From: Geotalea toluenoxydans JCM 15764
GTDB lineage: Bacteria > Desulfobacterota > Desulfuromonadia > Geobacterales > Geobacteraceae
DNA: 64,000 bases
Assembly (NCBI RefSeq): GCF_001311985.1
Contig: NZ_BBCJ01000003.1
Coordinates: 122,859 to 186,858, forward strand
Direction: 5' to 3'
Position 1 is the stretch's first letter. Each line of letters begins with the position of its first letter. Below, in pieces: positions 1-12,284 of the stretch. Both the position numbers and the translations under genes were made by a program. The notes under the pieces were generated by a model that searched no databases, had not been told where the DNA came from, and was given only the letters and a program-made list of their open reading frames with translations.

Positions 1-864
1 CATGAGCGCATCAACGGCCTCTGTACACCCTGCCACGATCCCCATGGCGTATCGCTGACAATGGGAGAGCAGATGCCCTATGCTGTGCCGCTGTTAAAGG
101 GAACCTGGATGACCAACCCCTATAAGGAGGATGCACCACCTCCAAATGCCAGCGGTGGCAGGGCAACTCCGCCCAACAGCTGGGGTGGGCCACCTGCCCG
201 GGATTACAGTGTCCCCACAGGTTGGGACGCCAGAAGGCCGACGGTTCCCGTGCTGCTCGGCTGGAACAGTGACCGCAACGCCTTCAATACAAATCGTATT
301 AATGAAACGCCAAAGCAGTTCGCCGGATTGTGCACGCGCTGCCACCAGCAGGAAAAACTTACCGACGGCATCAACAAGAACACCCCCTGGAAATCCCGTG
401 ACCGGATCCATGAAACAGTCAAAGGCTGGGGAGCCAATACCGAGCATTCTTTCACCTGCTCAAAATGTCACCAGCCACACTCATCGGGATTGCCACGGTT
501 GATGGTCACCAACTGCCTGGACTATCAGCACCGGGGCAGAGTCTCGTCAGGAGGAAAGGTCGCTGCCACGGACCTGAGTGCCACATACGGGGGAGATGTG
601 AGTGGTGGCCACTGGGGTTATCCCATTGGAGGAAGCATCAACGACAAGATGTTGCCGAGCGATGCCGCCTACAAGGCTGATCCTTATAAATATGAAGCCT
701 TCACCCAATGTCATTTGAGGCGGTCTGATATTATCATTACGCCTCCGTACCCAACCCTTGTAGATGAATTCCAGACAGTCCCGGACCAATGGCCCCAGGA
801 AAACATGTGGAACAATGTAACGCCATGGCCGAGCAGCGTGCCACCCCGCAGCTACAGCAAGTGA
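1..864 (+). CDS. multiheme c-type cytochrome, 3' part (partial)
   Basis: The reading frame is open from the first base of the window, so the gene starts upstream; 287 codons are visible. Three canonical haem-binding CxxCH motifs are seen (CTPCH at 22-36, CTRCH at 331-345, CSKCH at 457-471). Two further places, CLDYQH near 514 and AFTQCH near 700, look like haem-site positions with one cysteine missing; these may be genuine non-haem cysteines or base errors. No membrane segment is visible in this part. Such cytochromes act in the periplasm or at the cell surface in respiratory electron transfer. The next gene follows after 12 bases, so they are probably co-transcribed. The exact family cannot be named from the fragment. 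Confidence 0.8.
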   Translation, partial: HERINGLCTPCHDPHGVSLTMGEQMPYAVPLLKGTWMTNPYKEDAPPPNASGGRATPPNSWGGPPARDYSVPTGWDARRPTVPVLLGWNSDRNAFNTNRINETPKQFAGLCTRCHQQEKLTDGINKNTPWKSRDRIHETVKGWGANTEHSFTCSKCHQPHSSGLPRLMVTNCLDYQHRGRVSSGGKVAATDLSATYGGDVSGGHWGYPIGGSINDKMLPSDAAYKADPYKYEAFTQCHLRRSDIIITPPYPTLVDEFQTVPDQWPQENMWNNVTPWPSSVPPRSYSK

Positions 865-876
865 TGGAGAAATGAC

Positions 877-3800
877 ATGAAAAAGACCATTCTATCCATA
901 GCCATGCTCCTTTCTTTAGCCTCGACTGTTTTCGGCAGTGGCGGCAGCGATTTGCCCGGTCACCCTCTTCTGGACCAGCGCAAAGGTAAACAGGAAGGGA
1001 AGGCATCAGCGTCATTCCTTCCACCGGGGCAATGGTTGTCACCGGATTCCAGAGCCTTGCCAGTGACGGCAATGACGATCTCTATACCGTCAAGTACGCC
1101 GCCGACGGCTCAATTATCTGGCGTGCAGGCAAAGATTTTTCAGGAGGAAGTGATCAGGGCACTGCAGTGGTCATCGATAAGTGGGGGGATGCCATTGTCG
1201 CCGCCACCGTTATGAATGGCGGCGGTTATGATGTTCATGTGACCAGGTACCATGATAACGGCACAAACATCCCTGCCGAGGTCTGGAGCAAAACATGGTC
1301 CGGGTCCGGCGCCATGGCGGATGTTGCCCAGACACTGGCATATGATCCGGTCATGGACCGGGTTTATCTGGGAGGGTACAGCAGCAACGGCAATGATGAT
1401 GACTATCTGCTTCTCGCTTTCGACAACAACAGAACCGGTGACAATACCCCGCTGTGGACACGTACCCATAACGGCACCGGTAAGGACCGCGCCTACGCCG
1501 TGGCCGTCTCCGCCGATGGTGCGACCATTGCCCTCACTGGTGAAACATTCAACGGTACCGATCTGGACATGGCAACGGTCATGTGGCAGGCGGATGGCAC
1601 CCCCATCGGCGTCTGGCCCAAGGGAGGACTGACTTCATTTAACGATCGTGGGACCGCTCTGGCATTTTCTGCGACAGGAAACGTGGTGGTCACCGGCTAC
1701 CTTACCAATGGCCGTGGCGGCGATCTCTACACCGCCGAACTTACGTCTGCATCGGCAACACCTGTCTGGGAAGCAAGTCACGATGCCGGTTTCGATGATC
1801 AACCGGTAGCGATTGCCATGGATTCGTCGGGTGATGTTTATGTTGCGGCAACCATCGGCACCTTGCCTGCATTTTCGAAGCTCCATGCCATCAAGTATCA
1901 CAAGAACGGCACACCTGTTCCCGATACCGTATGGAGCACGACCTTCGATACAGGTTCGGCCAATGCCGCCGGCGCAACCTCCCTTACGGTGGACTCTTCC
2001 AGCGGCATATTCATTGCCGGGTGGCGCGATTATGCCGGAATCAAAAAAATCGTGACCATGAAATTGAGCCGAAAAAACGGTCGCATCCTCTGGGACAAGG
2101 AATGGAGCGGGATAATCGGCAACAGCTCTTTGCCGGTGGGCATAGGTCTTGCCGGACAAGGAGTTGCTGCCGCTGCCTGGACAGACCGTACGCAACCCCT
2201 CGACGGAGGCACCCAGGCAGCAACCGGCGGTTCAAAAACGGACCTCCGGAACAGCAGCAAATCCTGGACGCCGAACCAGTGGCTGGATACTCCCTCTACA
2301 TGGTCAGCAGCCAGAACAAGGACGTTTTCCGCCGCATTCAAGGCAACGACGCCACCACCCTGTTCCTTGCTTCCGCCGAAGCGCTCCCCTATGCGGTTGC
2401 TGCAGGAGACCTGTACTACATTTACGACAAGGACGACATCGACCTGCTCATACTGCGCCAGGAAAAAGGACTTCTCGATCCCCCGACAGGTCTGTCCACC
2501 GAGGTGCTGAGCAATGCTTCGGTGCGGCTGACCTTTCAGGACAACTCGGAAACGGAAACCAGCTTTCTGGTGGATATCAAGATCGGAGTAAACGGCGCCT
2601 GGACCAACAATGCCTATACCATTGCCGCTCCGGACCAGGCAGGGATGAATGCCGTTTCCTATGAAATTTCCGACCTCCTTGCCGATACTGAATACTATTT
2701 CAGAGTCAGGGCCTTCGACAACACTACTTACAGCGACTATTCCCCAGAGGCCGCCGCCCTGACGAGAATTGTCAATTTCTCTGCACCTGCGCTGACATAT
2801 TCCTATGGAGATCCGGCAAACGGGGACGATATGGCCACTGACGCTGCCTGTTACTGGGGAGGAAACGTGGTAGTTACCGGCACGGTATTCTCCGATCAGA
2901 ACGGTATCAGCACCCCGTCAAAGGACTATTACACAATCAAGCTCAATCGCACTGATTTTGCTCTGAATTGGAAAGATCAGCGTGATGGGGGCTATGACGA
3001 GGATGATGAGATCGTAGCCCTGGCCGTAGACCAGAACCGGGAAACGATAGTTACCGGCACATCCATGCAGAATGTGACTGGAGTCGGCAACATCCCTTCC
3101 GTCTGGACCCTCAAGTATGCACTTTCACCGGTACTCGACGGCCTGGGTGAAGCTGAGCCTGTGTGGGCAGACCAGTTGAACAGCAGCGGCAGACTCGCCG
3201 ATCAGTCGGATGTGGTGGCCGTGCAGGGGGTAGCTCCCTACTGGATTGCCGTTGCCGGTCATGGCAACGCCGATCTTACCAACATAAATCTTTTTGTCAG
3301 GAAGCTCTCCGCCACCGGTACAGTTCAATTCACCGCCGAAAAGGATCTGGGGGGCAACGAATACCCGGCCGCCGTGGCGGTCGACAGCGTGGGCAATGTC
3401 ATTGTCGCCGGGCGGGTGGAAAAACCCGGCAACAACAGCTGGTTTACGGCAAAGTTCGACGGAGTGAGCGGTTCAATGGTCTGGAGTGACACCTATGGCG
3501 ATACGGGAGACAACCGTGCCCTGTCCCTGACTATTGACGCCAATAATGATGTGTATGTAACCGGCTATATCACCGACAGTGCATCAGGGTATACCAGAAT
3601 GACCACCATCAAATACTGGGGAGAAGCAAACGGCACGGCCGATCGCAGATGGACCAGGACCTATCCCCTCGATGCATCGGCAACCAGTTTCGCTTCCCGC
3701 AAAATAGCCTATGATCTTTGCCAATGAAGTAGTCGTGGCCGGAGATGGCTATTCCCATGTCACAGACCGCGATCTTACGCTGCTCCGCTATGATACTGCC

Positions 3801-6800
3801 GGTACTCCTATAAAGCAGGCTGAGCTGCGCAATCCCGGCAGCGACGATATCCTTACCGGCTTGAGCATCGACCCATCGGGCTATGTATACCTTTCAGCGG
3901 ACAGCGGCGCATCACCCAACACCAATATCATAGCGGCCATCTATACCGATAGCCTGAACTATGTCAAATCGTTCCTCTATAACGGGGCGGCAGGCAAGGA
4001 CGATCACGCTGCAACAATCGCCGTCAATAAGTTCGGTGAGGGTTTTGTCGCCGGTTATACCACTTCTGCCTCTGGAGGCAAGGACTTTCTCGCTCTAAAG
4101 GTTGTCAACGACTTGGCAATAATGCCCTTTGGAGTGACAGCAACGCCCCAGGCAGATTACACAAAGGTTGGCCTTGCCTGGTCAAACGTTACCAGTGGGG
4201 CGACACCCTATGTCATGCGCAGCATCAAGGATTCCGGCGTCTGGGTTGCACCGCCGGGCACGACAAACGGCCAACTGGCAGCCAATGCAACCACCTTCAC
4301 CGACAGCGGCTTGGAAAAAACCACTGAGTACTGCTGGCGCATATATGCATCTTTCAATTCGGTAACAACCCGTCACACCGAGATATGCTCCACAACAACC
4401 CCGGACGCACCTGTGATTTCTTCATATGCCGACATCACCACCACCTCTGCACGCATCTTGTGGTCGAATGTTGCAGGAAATACCGGTTACCGCCTGGAAC
4501 GCAAAACCGACACCGGCGGCGCCTGGCAAACCATCGCCGATCTGCCGGCCAACACCGTTTTTTATGACGATTCGGTATTGACACCACAAACCACTTATTA
4601 TTACCGCCTCTCCGCCAGGAATATCAGCGGCTTTTTTTCTCTGCCTTCGCCGGAATTCATGGTGCCGACTATGCCGGAACCCATTACCAGGGGCTGGATT
4701 GATTACTATGCCACCGGCGCGTCAACGTTGACATTCGATCATTCAACGCTGCCAACAATGTAACGGATTACCGTGTCGAGCGTAAAACGGGCGCTGGAGG
4801 AACATGGTCCACCGTCGGCAATATCGTGGCAATCGGGACTCATCCAAGATTTGACGACAGCGGGCTATTACCGAATACGACCTATTTTTACCGCTATTTT
4901 TCGGTCTACAAGGGAATTGAGAACCCCACACCAAGCCCTGAGATATCTGTGACAACGTGGCTCAACCCGCCCACATTACTGACAGCCACAGCCACCAGCA
5001 CGACCTCCATCAACGGCTCCTGGTCCCAGGTTACCGGCAATACGGGGTATGAATTGAGAGCCTACGCCTGCTACGGTACCGTAAGCGAGATTACTACCAA
5101 TCCTGCTACCTACTGCAACAACAGCTACCCTAGCTATATTTCTCTGGCAGCCGACGTTACCAACGGCACGGTGTCCCCTTACGGCGGTTACCGCGCCTAT
5201 AACGTCTCTGTCGGCGCCAAGAACAGCGGCGGGAGCTCTATCGACAGCAACAAGATTCTCATCTTCATGCCTCTTGCCGTAACCCTGACTAACGTGGAAA
5301 TACCGGCTTCCACACAGTTGAAACTGGTATGGACCAATACGACGGAGGATTATTTCGATGTCCAGCGCCGCCTGCCCCCGGATACCAACTGGACAACCGT
5401 CAAGTCGGGACTTGCCGCCAACACCCTCAGCTGGACCGATACGACAGTCACCAACGGCATCGAGTATTGTTATCGAATCAGAGCGTATACAGCCGCCGGT
5501 GGCCCGGCAGATGCCTTTTCGGCAGAATCCTGCAATACTGCCCAGGCTCCTCCGGCTCCACCATCACTGACACTCTCAACCGAAACGGCAACAACGATCC
5601 GATTTGACTGGAACAATACCAGTTATCCGACTGCCACCAATTTTGATATTTACGTACAACCATACCAGTACTATGCCGGTGGCCTTCCGGAAACTATCCG
5701 ACCTACTGGTCCTCAGCCAGTCTGGTAACCACTGTCAGCTGCGCGACCCAAAGCTGCAGCTACACTTACACCCCCTCCCGAGGCACAGGCATCATGGGGT
5801 CTGTCAAGATGAACTTCTACGGTACAGTAATCGAATCGCAGACGATAAGTCCTGCTGACAAATATGTCCAGACTATGCCCAATCCGCCGGCTGTCTCCTC
5901 GGTTACGTCGACAGATTACTCCGCCACCGTAAGTTACAGCCGTATTGATGAGGCGTATTCCTATAACATCTATTACAAGAAAACAGCCGACAGTGCCTGG
6001 AGCGGACCACTGTCGCGCCCCACAACTTGACGCCGAATCCTTTGACCATTAGCGCTCTTGTTCCCGGGACCCAATATCAATTAAAAGTCGAGTCAATGGG
6101 TAAGTCCACGGAATCCAACAACGCAGCAGTCCAGAACTTCTGGACGCTTTGCACAGCTCCGGCTATCACCTCCGTCTCGGCAGTGACAGCCACCCAGCAA
6201 CGGTTAACTGGAGCAGTTCTACCGGCGCCACCGGCTACAAGCTGGAGCGATCCACCGATAATGCAACGTGGACACTGGTCAGCAACCAGAATGTCCTAAC
6301 CTATCCGGACAGCGGCCTCACAGCCGGCGGGAGCTACTGGTACCGTGTCAAAGCAGTCAATGGCGGCGGAGACTCTGTGCCTTCCCCTGCGGTTCAGGTG
6401 GTAACGGTGCCCAGCACTCCGGAAGACCCCATGCCCCGCCAGCTCTCCGACACCAGCATGGAAATAGCTTTCCACCTGACAAAGGGGGCCGAATCCTACA
6501 AGATCTACCGCCGCGATGGCAGCCTCGCTGCAGGACAGAATTACATAAAGACAGCAGCTTCTCCGTATTTCGAGGATTACTGCGGGTCTGTATATCCGAC
6601 CATCTCGTGTGCAGCGCCCAAGGCAGGAACCGCCGTGGTAACAGACTCGAATCTCCAGCCGGACACCGTATATTGTTACGCGCTGGCAGCTGCAAATGCT
6701 AACGGTGACTCGGCTATCGGGCAGGAACTGTGCGGCCGGACCTCTGCCATGGGTGCCCCGACCGTTACGGTGACAGCGCCAACCCCATTTGCCACCACCG

Positions 6801-7744
6801 TCTCCTGGACACCGGGGTCTGCAACCGTAACCATCGACGGTCATGTTGTGGAGGCCATCGAGGCTGACGGAACCATCAAGACCCTGGCACTGGTAGCCAT
6901 GCCGGAACTTACCTTTACCGACAAGAGCGGACTTTCTCCCGGAGCAAACCGCACCTACCGCGTCCGGCCCTATCGCCGCTTCTTCGATGACTTCTCTGCC
7001 GGGCTATCCCTCACCGACTGGGCGCCATGGGGCAGACACCGTCACGGCGACGGCAATGAAGATTTTACTACACCGCCGGTTAATGCCACCGATATCGATG
7101 GCACGGTGCGGGTATCGTGGGATCCATCGGGCAAAGCAGAGCTTTATACACAAGTCCCAGGTGGCATCGCGGTAAACTCCTACAACTTTGCCCAGCTCGG
7201 CTTGAACCGCCTCGATTTCTTTACCGGCGATTTTGATATCAACTATGACTTCGCTATCGATCTGCCAGGTGCTATTCCCGATACCATGAATGCCTACAAC
7301 GTATACAACCGTTTGCGCATCTATTTCCCCAACAGTGCAGCCGGCACTCTGAGGAATGATGTGGGTTTCGGCTACGACAACAGTACCTATGGGCCATACT
7401 TTGACAGTATCAAATGGGTTCGGGGTGTTGGCACTACGATTGGCTCCTGGTATACCGGAGAAAAACTGCAGGCCAGCGGCATCAAGGCCAGCAGACGCGG
7501 CAAAACAATGCATTATTACCGCAAGGCTGGCAGCGGCTGGAGCCAGACAACATCCAATGAGGAAACCAGCACCATGACTCCCGACTACGTCTGGCTCGTT
7601 ACCTTCAACAATCGTACAAACGCTGCTCCAACTGAACTACGCACCCTTATCGACAACGTTGAGGTCATCTCCTACGGAACGGCAAGCACACCGGCAAGCA
7701 TTGCCATGCCTGGCTTCGACGGAAGCAAAAACTACTGCCCATAA
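877..7744 (+). CDS. giant exported beta-propeller / fibronectin type III protein (frameshifted as read)
   Basis: About 2,290 residues if the frame is repaired. The start at 877 gives a signal peptide (MKKTILSIAMLLSLASTVFG). Next come propeller-type repeats with motifs such as VVVTGY and DDDYLLLAFD (about 1030-2200), a fibronectin III domain (about 2480-2780), a second propeller block (about 2800-4130), then a chain of fibronectin III domains up to about 6960. A C-terminal region starting FFDDFSAGL resembles a lectin/laminin-G-like fold. The frame changes near 1000, 2250, 3722, 4745, 5710, 6028 and 6190. Six of these fit loss of one base; the one near 3722 fits a gained T in a T run. No other stops interrupt it. 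It is probably a secreted or outer-surface structural or adhesive protein; its link to the upstream cytochrome is by position only. Confidence 0.75.
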
Positions 7745-7762
7745 CGGAGAAAGGCAGCGACT

Positions 7763-8614
7763 ATGGCAGGAATAACGAAAACTCTGATATGCTCAGTGGC
7801 GTTCCTTTTCACTACTGCCACCTCCAGCTTTGCCTATGGCACGATAAACGGGCGACTGCAGATGGAAAAGGAACCCCTGCGTTGCGCGGCCTTTGCCTAT
7901 ACCACTGATAAAGCTCCAACCTCGTCCTACTCCGCACCGTTTTTTGCTGTTCCATGTGGAGCGGACGGTGCATTCTCCATGATGCTCCCCCCAGGGACCT
8001 ACCTGATCGCCTCCGGCATCAGTATCGGCAACAGCCATATTTTTGCAACACAGCCAGATCCGAAGCGTCGCTTACCGATTGAAGGCCCCCATGCTCAAAT
8101 TATCACTGTAACTGATAATTCCACCCATACCCTGTCCCGAAGTAATGACAGGAGTGACTTTCCGTTTCATGAAAGCTCTCCCACTGTCAATCAATCCCAA
8201 AATGCCGGACTTGCCACGGTAACGGGAACCGTGCGCGACCAGGCAGGCAATCCTGTCTCCCTTGCGGTCGTTAACCTGCTGGCCCCTGATCAACCCAGGG
8301 GGGGCAGGAACAAGGTCTACATCAGTACTCCGACTGATGCCAAGGGAGAATACGCAATTGAGATGGTAAAGCCGCAGACTTACCTGCTGCAGGCATTCAG
8401 ATCGGACCCTTTGCTGGGGTATATGACGAGCCCGGCGGCGCCAGTCGATCTATCCTCGCCCCACAACCCGCTTCGTTACCATATTTCGCTGTCCCCGCCG
8501 CGTCCTTCAGCACCTGCACCTCAAGAACATCAACCACCACCGTTGCCGGCGGCCACTGGAAAACCGCAGCGGGCGCCAATCACGGCACCGTTAACCGATC
8601 CTGCATCCATGTAG
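7763..8614 (+). CDS. exported protein with carboxypeptidase-regulatory-like domains
   Basis: The 283-residue protein starts at 7763 behind GGAGAAAGG. A signal peptide is clear (hydrophobic core up to SSFAYG). Two immunoglobulin-like segments can be seen, each with the GxV/I-x-G...G-x-F/Y-x...PGTYLI pattern of carboxypeptidase regulatory domains (residues about 25-95 and 150-240; note GTVRDQAGNPV and DAKGEYAIEM). The last 50 residues are rich in Pro and Ala. It lies 18 bases after the giant fibronectin protein, which suggests one operon and an envelope or secreted role alongside it. No enzymatic motif is visible. The domain assignment is by pattern only. Confidence 0.65.
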   Translation: MAGITKTLICSVAFLFTTATSSFAYGTINGRLQMEKEPLRCAAFAYTTDKAPTSSYSAPFFAVPCGADGAFSMMLPPGTYLIASGISIGNSHIFATQPDPKRRLPIEGPHAQIITVTDNSTHTLSRSNDRSDFPFHESSPTVNQSQNAGLATVTGTVRDQAGNPVSLAVVNLLAPDQPRGGRNKVYISTPTDAKGEYAIEMVKPQTYLLQAFRSDPLLGYMTSPAAPVDLSSPHNPLRYHISLSPPRPSAPAPQEHQPPPLPAATGKPQRAPITAPLTDPASM

Positions 8615-8724
8615 ACAAAAGCGTTGTTCAACAACCTGCCAGGGCACTTGTCCGCCACGAATCAATCATTTCATAAACAGGCTTTTCAACATTAAATTGC
8701 AGTTATAACGTTATTTTATTGCAG

Positions 8725-8753
8725 TTGACAGCTGCCGGATAATGTATTATTTT
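8725..8753 (+). promoter_or_regulatory. candidate sigma70 promoter for ilvD
   Basis: TTGACA at 8725-8730 is followed after 17 bases by TATTTT at 8748-8753, about 35 bases before the ilvD start, inside an AT-rich stretch. The 174-base gap before ilvD holds no gene. No T-box or leader peptide was seen here. Confidence 0.5.
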
Positions 8754-8788
8754 CGATATTCACTTTTTCGTGCAGTCAGGGGTTTACC

Positions 8789-10444
8789 ATGCGTAGCGAT
8801 ATGATCAAGAAGGGACTGGAGCGGACTCCGCACCGGGCGCTCCTCAAGGGCACCGGCGTCCCCCAGAGTCAGATGGAGAAGCCGTTCATCGGCGTTGCCA
8901 CCAGTTTTACCGATCTGATTCCCGGCCATGTGGGCATGCGGGATCTTGAACGATATATAGAGAAGGGCATTCATAGCGGCGGCGGTTACGCCTTTTTCTT
9001 CGGTATTCCCGGAGTGTGCGACGGTATCTCCATGGGTCACAAGGGTATGCATTACAGCCTGCCGACCCGCGAACTGATTGCCGACATGGTGGAATCGGTG
9101 GCCGAGGCCCATCGCCTTGACGGACTCGTGCTTCTGACCAACTGTGACAAAATCACCCCCGGCATGCTCATGCTGCTGCCCGTCTGGACATCCCCTGTAT
9201 CGTCGTGACCGCCGGACCGATGATGAGTGGCCGCGGCGAAGCAGGACGTAAATATTCATTTGTTACCGACACATTCGAAGCCATGGCCCGTTACAAAGCC
9301 GGCGTCATCGATGCCCAGGAGCTGCAGGTCTGTGAAGACAACGCCTGTCCCGGCATGGTTCCTGCCAGGGACTTTTCACCGCCAACACCATGGCCATCCT
9401 CACTGAAACCCTCGGCATGAGCCTGCCCCGCTGCGGCACCGCCTGGCAGTATCCGCCTGAAGCGCCGCATTGCCTTTGCCTCGGGAGAGCGCATCGTCGA
9501 TCTGGTGAAAGACAATGTGACACCGCGCAGCATCCTCACCCGGGCAGCATTTGAGAATGCCATCAGGGTCGACCTGGCATTGGCGGATCATCCAATACCG
9601 TCCTGCATCTTCTGGCAATTGCCCATGAAGCCGAGGTAGAACTCCCTCTGGAAACCTTCGATATTCTTGCCAAGGAAACGCCGCAGCTGGCATCCATGAA
9701 TCCGGCCGGCGAGCACTTCATGGAAGATCTTGATACGGCAGGAGGCGTCGCAGGCGTGCTCATGCAACTGGGGGACAAGATAAAGGATAATCCCACGGTT
9801 ATGGGATTGACCATCAAACAACTGGCTGCAAGCATCGCCAATGTGGACGAAACGGTTATCCGCCCCCTGTCGAATCCGGTCAAGAAAGAGGGAGGCATTG
9901 CCATCCTCTCCGGCAATATTGCCCCGAAAGGTGCGGTAGTAAAACAGTCTGGGGTGTCGGCGGCCATGATGAATTTCACCGGCACCGCCCGCTGCTTCGA
10001 CTCGGAAGAAGCCGCCATGGCTGCCATTATGGAAGGAAGATAGTTGCCGGCGACTGTGTCGTGATCCGCTATGAAGGCCCGAAGGGTGGCCCCGGGATGA
10101 GGGAGATGCTGGCTCCAACCGCCGCCATCATGGGACTTGGCCTTGGGGACTCCGTAGCCCTCATTACCGACGGACGTTTTTCCGGAGGCACCCGCGGCCC
10201 CTGCATCGGCCATATCTCGCCGGAAGCTGCCGAAGGGGGACCCATCGCCCTGGTGGAAGAAGGGGACCGGATCGAGCTGGATATTCCCGGCCGTCGGTTG
10301 CAACTCCTGGTTGATGATGAAACCCTGGCAAAGCGCCGCAGCAACTGGCAGGCGCCGGCACCCAAGATCCGTACCGGTTGGCTTGCACGCTATGCCAAGG
10401 TAGTCACCTCCGCCAACACCGGTGCAGTTACTTCTGCAGATTAA
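8789..10444 (+). CDS. ilvD: dihydroxy-acid dehydratase (frameshifted as read)
   Basis: This enzyme dehydrates 2,3-dihydroxy acids to 2-keto acids in isoleucine/valine synthesis, using an Fe-S cluster. The start [19 protein letters not shown] at 8789 has AGGGG upstream. Family motifs remain readable in successive frames: [10 protein letters not shown] (near 9140), CEDNACPG (near 9330), [14 protein letters not shown] (near 9695), GPGMREML (near 10090) and [19 protein letters not shown] (near 10170). Frame changes lie near 9195, 9353, 9443, 9457, 9575 and 10041. Restoring one G, C or A in a short run repairs each of them, for example at [14 protein letters not shown] and LALGGSSNT. The repaired length of about 550 residues is normal. 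I read this as an intact gene with base-calling errors, heading the ilvDBNC group. Confidence 0.9.
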
Positions 10445-10520
10445 TTCCAATCAAACTCGGCAAGATGCAGTCTAAAGCTTGTAAACCGCCAGTCGGTTTT
10501 ACAGTGGCAGGAGATTTATT

Positions 10521-12219
10521 ATGAAAATGAACGGGGCAAGAATTCTTCTGGAATGTCTGAAGCTTGAAGGGGTCGACACGGTCTTCGGTTATCCCGGCGG
10601 TACGGTCATCAATCTTTATGACGAGATTTTTTCATTCAAGGAGATCCGTCACATCCTGCCCCGCCATGAACAGGCCGGTGTCCATGCCGCCGACGGTTAT
10701 GCCCGGGCAACCGGCAAGGTCGGCGTGGCCATTGCCACCTCCGGCCCCGGTGCCACCAATACCATAACCGGCATCGCCACCGCTATATGGATTCCATCCC
10801 CATGGTCATTATCACCGGCCAGGTTCCCACCGGCTCATCGGCAATGACGCATTCCAGGAAGCCGACATCATCGGCATCACCCGTCCCTGCACCAAACACA
10901 ACTTTCTGGTCAAGGATGTGAAGGACCTGGCGACCATCGTCAAAAAGGCCTTCTACATCGCCCGGACCGGCCGGCCCGGTCCTGTTCTCATCGATCTGCC
11001 CAAGGATGTGCAGATAGCAACCACAGAATTCAAATATCCCGAAACAGTGGATATCCGCGGCTACAAACCGACGGTCGGCGGCCATCCGAAGCAGGTGGAA
11101 AAAGCTATTTCACTGCTTCTGGAAGCAAAAAAGCCGGTTATCTATGTTGGAGGCGGAGTCATTCTGGGAAATGCCGCCGAGGAACTGACGAAGCTGGCCC
11201 AGCTGCTTAATGCGCCCGTAACTACAACCCTCATGGGGCTTGGTGCATTTCCGGAGGATGACCCCCTTTCACTGGGGCTCCTCGGCATGCATGGCACCTA
11301 TTATGCCAACATGGCAGTCTCCCACTGCGATCTACTGATAGCCGTCGGCGCCAGATTCGACGACCGCGTCACCGGGAAGATTGCTTCATTTGCGCCCCAT
11401 GCACAGATTATCCATATCGATGTGGATCCCACCTCCATCAAGAAAAATGTCCGGGTTGACCTGCCCATCGTCGGCGACGTCAAGGACGTGCTCAAGCAGC
11501 TGTTGAAGGTTCTTGCCGGCCAGGCCGAAAAGGCAGCTACCTTCCAAAAGCAAATTGTACCCTGGTTACAGGAAATAGATGCGTGGAAGGCCAAGCACCC
11601 CATGACATACAAGAGCAGCACTTCCGTAATCAAGCCCCAGTTGGTCATCCAGAAGCTGCGGGAATTGAGTAAACCCGATGCTATCGTCTCCACGGACGTG
11701 GGACAACACCAGATGTGGACGGCCCAGTTTTTCAAATTCAACCGGCCGAGAACGCTGCTGTCTTCCGGCGGACTCGGCACCATGGGTTTCGGCCTTCCTG
11801 CAGCCATGGGTGCACAGGCAGCATTCCCCAAGCGGCAGGTGATCGTCGTCTGTGGCGACGGCGGTTTTCAGATGAACATGCAGGAGCTGGCAACCCTGGT
11901 TCAGAACCGGCTTCCGGTCAAAATCTGCATCCTGAACAACAATTTCCTCGGCATGGTCCGCCAGTGGCAGGAACTGTTCTTCGACAAGCGCTATTCCCAA
12001 ACCTGTATGGAGTTGCCCATCGATTTCATCAAGCTGGCCGAGGCCTTTGGCGCCAAGGGCTTTCAGGCAACCAAGCCCGAAGAAGTGGAAGCGGTGATAA
12101 AGAAAGGATTCGCTACCCCCGGGCCGGTGATCATGGAGTTCAAGGTCGCCAGGGAAGAAAAAGTTCTTCCCATGGTGCCCGCCGGAGCATCGTTGACGGA
12201 GATGGTGCTGGCATCCTGA
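10521..12219 (+). CDS. ilvB: acetolactate synthase large subunit (frameshifted as read)
   Basis: This thiamine-diphosphate enzyme condenses pyruvate with pyruvate or 2-ketobutyrate, the first shared step of branched-chain amino acid synthesis. The N-terminal part ([24 protein letters not shown], shown here in two short pieces: [11 protein letters not shown] and VFGYPGG) and the catalytic Glu region [15 protein letters not shown] are visible. The C-terminal thiamine-diphosphate motif begins GDGGFQMN (near 11855) and ends [10 protein letters not shown]. Two one-base losses near 10785 (before MDSIPMVI) and 10838 (QVPTG to [11 protein letters not shown]) split it. The repaired length of about 566 residues is typical. 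An AGGAG-type site (GGCAGGAG) precedes the ATG at 10521. ilvN follows. Confidence 0.93.
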
Positions 12220-12284
12220 TCCTTACAGATAAAGGCTCCATGAGGGGGAAACAATAGCCCCTCGAAAGTAATCGGAGGGATTCA

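Noticed and set aside
8789..10444. ilvD as a true pseudogene
   Set aside because: Each of its six frame breaks is mended by one base in a short homopolymer, all motifs are intact, and the rest of the pathway is present.
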